The translations under genes were made by a program, and so were the position numbers. From CALVUJ01 sp045128835 (GTDB lineage: Bacteria; Bacillota_I; Bacilli_A; RFN20; DUOF01): 64,000 nucleotides of DNA. Positions 62,464 through 64,000 of this stretch are shown piece after piece (within the stretch, counting starts at the first letter, position 1; every line of letters starts with the position of its first letter). Below the pieces are notes generated by a model. The model was not told where the DNA came from and did no database searches. It saw only the letters and a list, made by a program, of their open reading frames with translations. Location: positions 124,001 to 188,000 of the forward strand of contig JBGVRX010000017.1 in assembly GCA_045128835.1 (NCBI GenBank), in the 5' to 3' direction.

Positions 62464-62788
62464 AATATATTCTCTCCCCCACAAACTAAGTCTACTATAA
62501 CATATATTGTGGAAAAAAAATTAATAAATTCACTCTCCACAAAGTTATCCACAGGTATTATAACCCTATTTTGCTTAATAAAACATAGTTTTCCACAAAA
62601 TAAAATGTGAATTATTTTGTTTGAAAGTCGATTTTTGTTAACAGTTGACAAAAACGTTCAAAATTTCCCACATTTTTAAAACTAACTAAACAGCATTTTC
62701 TTTAGATTTTCTATAAGAAAAGGAAGTATTTCCACATATATTTTTGAGTTTTGAACAAAAAATGTTTACAAATAGTAACTGATTTTAA
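62464..62788. other. oriC: oriC: origin of replication with DnaA boxes and AT-rich DNA
   Basis: The 391-bp gap between dnaA and rpmH contains a perfect DnaA box TTATCCACA (62545-62553), one-mismatch TTTTCCACA at 62589-62597 and, on the minus strand, 62508-62516, and weaker copies at 62533-62541 (CTCTCCACA) and 62728-62736 (ATTTCCACA), within AT-rich sequence suitable for unwinding. Divergent dnaA and rpmH genes flank it, the classic Bacillota origin. Confidence 0.92.
62494..62502 (-). promoter_or_regulatory. Extended -10 of the dnaA promoter
   Basis: Minus-strand TGTTATAGT, about 30 nt before the dnaA ATG, with a TTTTCCACA box 5-6 bases upstream. Confidence 0.6.
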
Positions 62789-62817
62789 TTGACTTAAAGT
62801 CTAAAACAAATTATAAT
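62789..62817 (+). promoter_or_regulatory. rpmH promoter
   Basis: TTGACT, 17 bases, TATAAT, 37 nt before the rpmH ATG. Confidence 0.88.
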
Positions 62818-62854
62818 TTTATCGCTATGTGTATTATTTGATGGAGGTGTAACG

Positions 62855-62989
62855 ATGAAAAGAACATATCAACCTAGTAAAAGAAAACATTCTAAGGTTC
62901 ATGGCTTTAGAGCAAGAATGTCTACAAAGAATGGCCGTAAGGTACTTGCTAGAAGAAGAAGCAAGGGAAGACAAGTCCTATCTGCTTAA
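62855..62989 (+). CDS. rpmH: Ribosomal protein L34
   Basis: A 44-residue, strongly basic protein, MKRTYQPSKRKHSKVHGFRA ... NGRKVLARRRSKGR, the full L34 sequence pattern. GGAGGTG ribosome site 8 nt upstream. First gene of rpmH-rnpA-yidC. Confidence 0.98.
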   Translation: MKRTYQPSKRKHSKVHGFRARMSTKNGRKVLARRRSKGRQVLSA

Positions 62990-62996
62990 TAGAAAG

Positions 62997-63020
62997 AGCT
63001 ACTAGTAAGTAGCTTTTTTT
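62997..63020 (+). terminator. Hairpin with T run between rpmH and rnpA
   Basis: AGCTACT, loop AGTA, AGTAGCT and seven T residues. A partial terminator here would keep L34 output above RnpA, as is known for this gene pair in other bacteria. Confidence 0.85.
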
Positions 63021-63041
63021 ATATTTAAAAGGATGAAAAAG

Positions 63042-63359
63042 ATGAAAAAAGAGTATAGATTGTTGAAAAATGAAGAATTTAAGAATGTTTTAGATGCTAA
63101 AAAGAGTGTTGCTTCTAAAGAATTTGTGATATATAGGAAAAAAAATTCACTTAACCACGCAAGAATTGGTATAAGTGTGAGTTCTAAAGTCGGAAATTCG
63201 GTAGTTAGACACAAAATTAAGCGACAAATAAGTGAAATGTTGAAAACTTTTTTCGATACAAGTGTAAATATCGATATTGTTATAATTGTTAGAAATAAGT
63301 TTTTAAACAACAATTTTTTTGAAAACAAAGTAGTTTTAGAAAAATTATTAAAGCAATGA
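63042..63359 (+). CDS. rnpA: Ribonuclease P protein component
   Basis: The 105-residue basic protein assists RNase P RNA in maturing tRNA 5' ends. It has YRLLKNEEFKNVL, ARIGISVSSKVGNSVVRHKI and a C-terminal helix. The usual RNR core (RNRIKR) reads RHKIKR, and the following Arg is replaced (QISE). The ATG at 63042 is preferred over 63033, which overlaps AAAGGATG. Confidence 0.93.
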   Translation: MKKEYRLLKNEEFKNVLDAKKSVASKEFVIYRKKNSLNHARIGISVSSKVGNSVVRHKIKRQISEMLKTFFDTSVNIDIVIIVRNKFLNNNFFENKVVLEKLLKQ

Positions 63360-63372
63360 GAGGGGAAAATTA

Positions 63373-64000
63373 ATGAAAAAAATGAGATTATTTCTTATTC
63401 TTTTATTTTCTATGATAATTGTTAGTGGATGTAGTTGTACACAGTCTATGTGTACTGATGAAGATCTAGAATCTATAGAAAACGCAATAAAAGAAAAATA
63501 TAAAGGTAATGAAGCAGATTTATATGATACGAAATATGAAAAAAGTTTTAGAGAGGAAGCTATTTCTAAAGGAATATCTGATGAGAGTGAAATAGCTGAT
63601 TATGTTAAGCAAAACATAGAAAAAAAGATAGAAAATGAATACAGCGCACATCCTAAAGCTTGTTTAACAGTTGATGACGCGGTTGATCCTGATAGTGGCG
63701 CTACAATTAAAGGAAAAACGTGGAAAAGTGCATTTAGCGAAGGTGGATTATTAGAGGGATTGATAGTTTATCCTATTTCTTGGTTGTTGGTAACTTTTGT
63801 GTCTCTTTTCGGAGGTAGTGGTGGTGCAAAAGTTTTATCAATAATTGTAACAACATTGTTGATAAAATTGTTTATCTTAATATTAACATTCAAGAGTCAA
63901 ATTCAAACTCAAAAAATGCAAGCTATACAACCTGAAATATCTGAAATAACTAAGAAAATTAATGATCCAAATATTTCTCCAAATGAGAAAGCTAGATTGC
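63373..64000 (+). CDS. yidC: Membrane protein insertase YidC/OxaA (3' end beyond window)
   Basis: YidC inserts membrane proteins alone or with Sec. The visible 209 codons show a lipoprotein signal (MIIVSGC, Cys20), then about 95 charged residues, then the first core helix region LIVYPISWLLVTFVSLFGG, GGAKVLSIIVTTLLIKLFIL and KSQIQTQKMQAIQPEISEI, the conserved cytoplasmic hairpin start. The extracellular segment before the first core helix is longer than in Bacillus SpoIIIJ. AGGGGAAAA ribosome site; 13 bp after rnpA. Confidence 0.93.
   Translation, partial: MKKMRLFLILLFSMIIVSGCSCTQSMCTDEDLESIENAIKEKYKGNEADLYDTKYEKSFREEAISKGISDESEIADYVKQNIEKKIENEYSAHPKACLTVDDAVDPDSGATIKGKTWKSAFSEGGLLEGLIVYPISWLLVTFVSLFGGSGGAKVLSIIVTTLLIKLFILILTFKSQIQTQKMQAIQPEISEITKKINDPNISPNEKARL

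Noticed and set aside
62645..62650. TTGACA in oriC as an additional -35 element
   Set aside because: No -10 element is found at 16-18 bases downstream on the plus strand; the rpmH promoter at 62789 is far better.

Overview
The window is a low-GC chromosome segment (about 30% GC by eye) from a cell-walled bacterium of the Bacillota, most likely the Bacilli or a neighbouring uncultured gut lineage. The evidence is a Bacillus-style origin region (rpmH, rnpA and yidC on one side; dnaA, dnaN, gyrB, gyrA, recF, parA, parB on the other), GGAGG/GGTGA ribosome sites, consensus sigma-A promoters, GdpP, WalJ, RecU-PBP1A, LtaS-like enzymes and the sporulation trio dacB-spmA-spmB. TGG encodes Trp and TGA is used as a stop, so this is not a code-4 mollicute. 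The genus is not visible. No rRNA, tRNA, IS element, prophage or CRISPR array was seen.

Layout: 1-4073 (-) is the N-terminal part of a giant secreted Ig-like repeat protein cut by the window edge. 4.2-9.2 kb (-) is pcrA-ligA-yebC, with a perfect parS site inside ligA. 9.4-28.5 kb (+) holds a membrane protein with recU-ponA (HU lies opposite), a leucine-carboxyl-type methyltransferase, two membrane-anchored proteins, a HelD-like helicase behind a structured leader, an XRE plus degenerate ImmA/Fic pair, a queuosine operon (tgt-queA-cyclophilin-queH) running into two LtaS-like paralogues, and two small genes. 28.5-36.2 kb (-) holds spmB, spmA, dacB, an acetyltransferase, a heterodimeric ABC exporter behind a leader-peptide region, and a sugar dehydratase. 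36.4-38.1 kb holds rluB and galE, tail to tail. 38.2-44.4 kb (-) is mnmG-rsmG-parA-parB plus an uncharacterised HExxH protein. 44.5-50.3 kb (-) is yaaA-recF-gyrB-gyrA. 50.4-57.6 kb (-) is gdpP-rplI-dnaB-walJ-pseudoHtrA-HtrA-rlmH. 57.7-62.5 kb (-) is rpsF-ssb-rpsR, a Cys-repeat lipoprotein, dnaN and dnaA. oriC lies at about 62.46-62.79 kb, followed by rpmH, rnpA and partial yidC (+).

The left arm is therefore the origin-proximal replichore: replication initiation, segregation (ParA/ParB with two candidate parS sites), topoisomerases, repair and cell envelope. The least ordinary items are (1) the XRE/ImmA-like/Fic pair, in which both the zinc-protease and the Fic catalytic signatures appear lost; (2) the structured leader of the HelD-like gene, which can form either a terminator/RBS-masking helix or a competing GNRA hairpin; (3) a BmrB-like leader peptide with mutually exclusive hairpins ahead of a BmrCD-like exporter; (4) a catalytically dead HtrA next to an intact one; and (5) a metalloprotease-like protein with a small partner beside a parS-like site. 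Terminator hairpins repeatedly enclose the stop codon of the preceding gene, suggesting compact intergenic regions.
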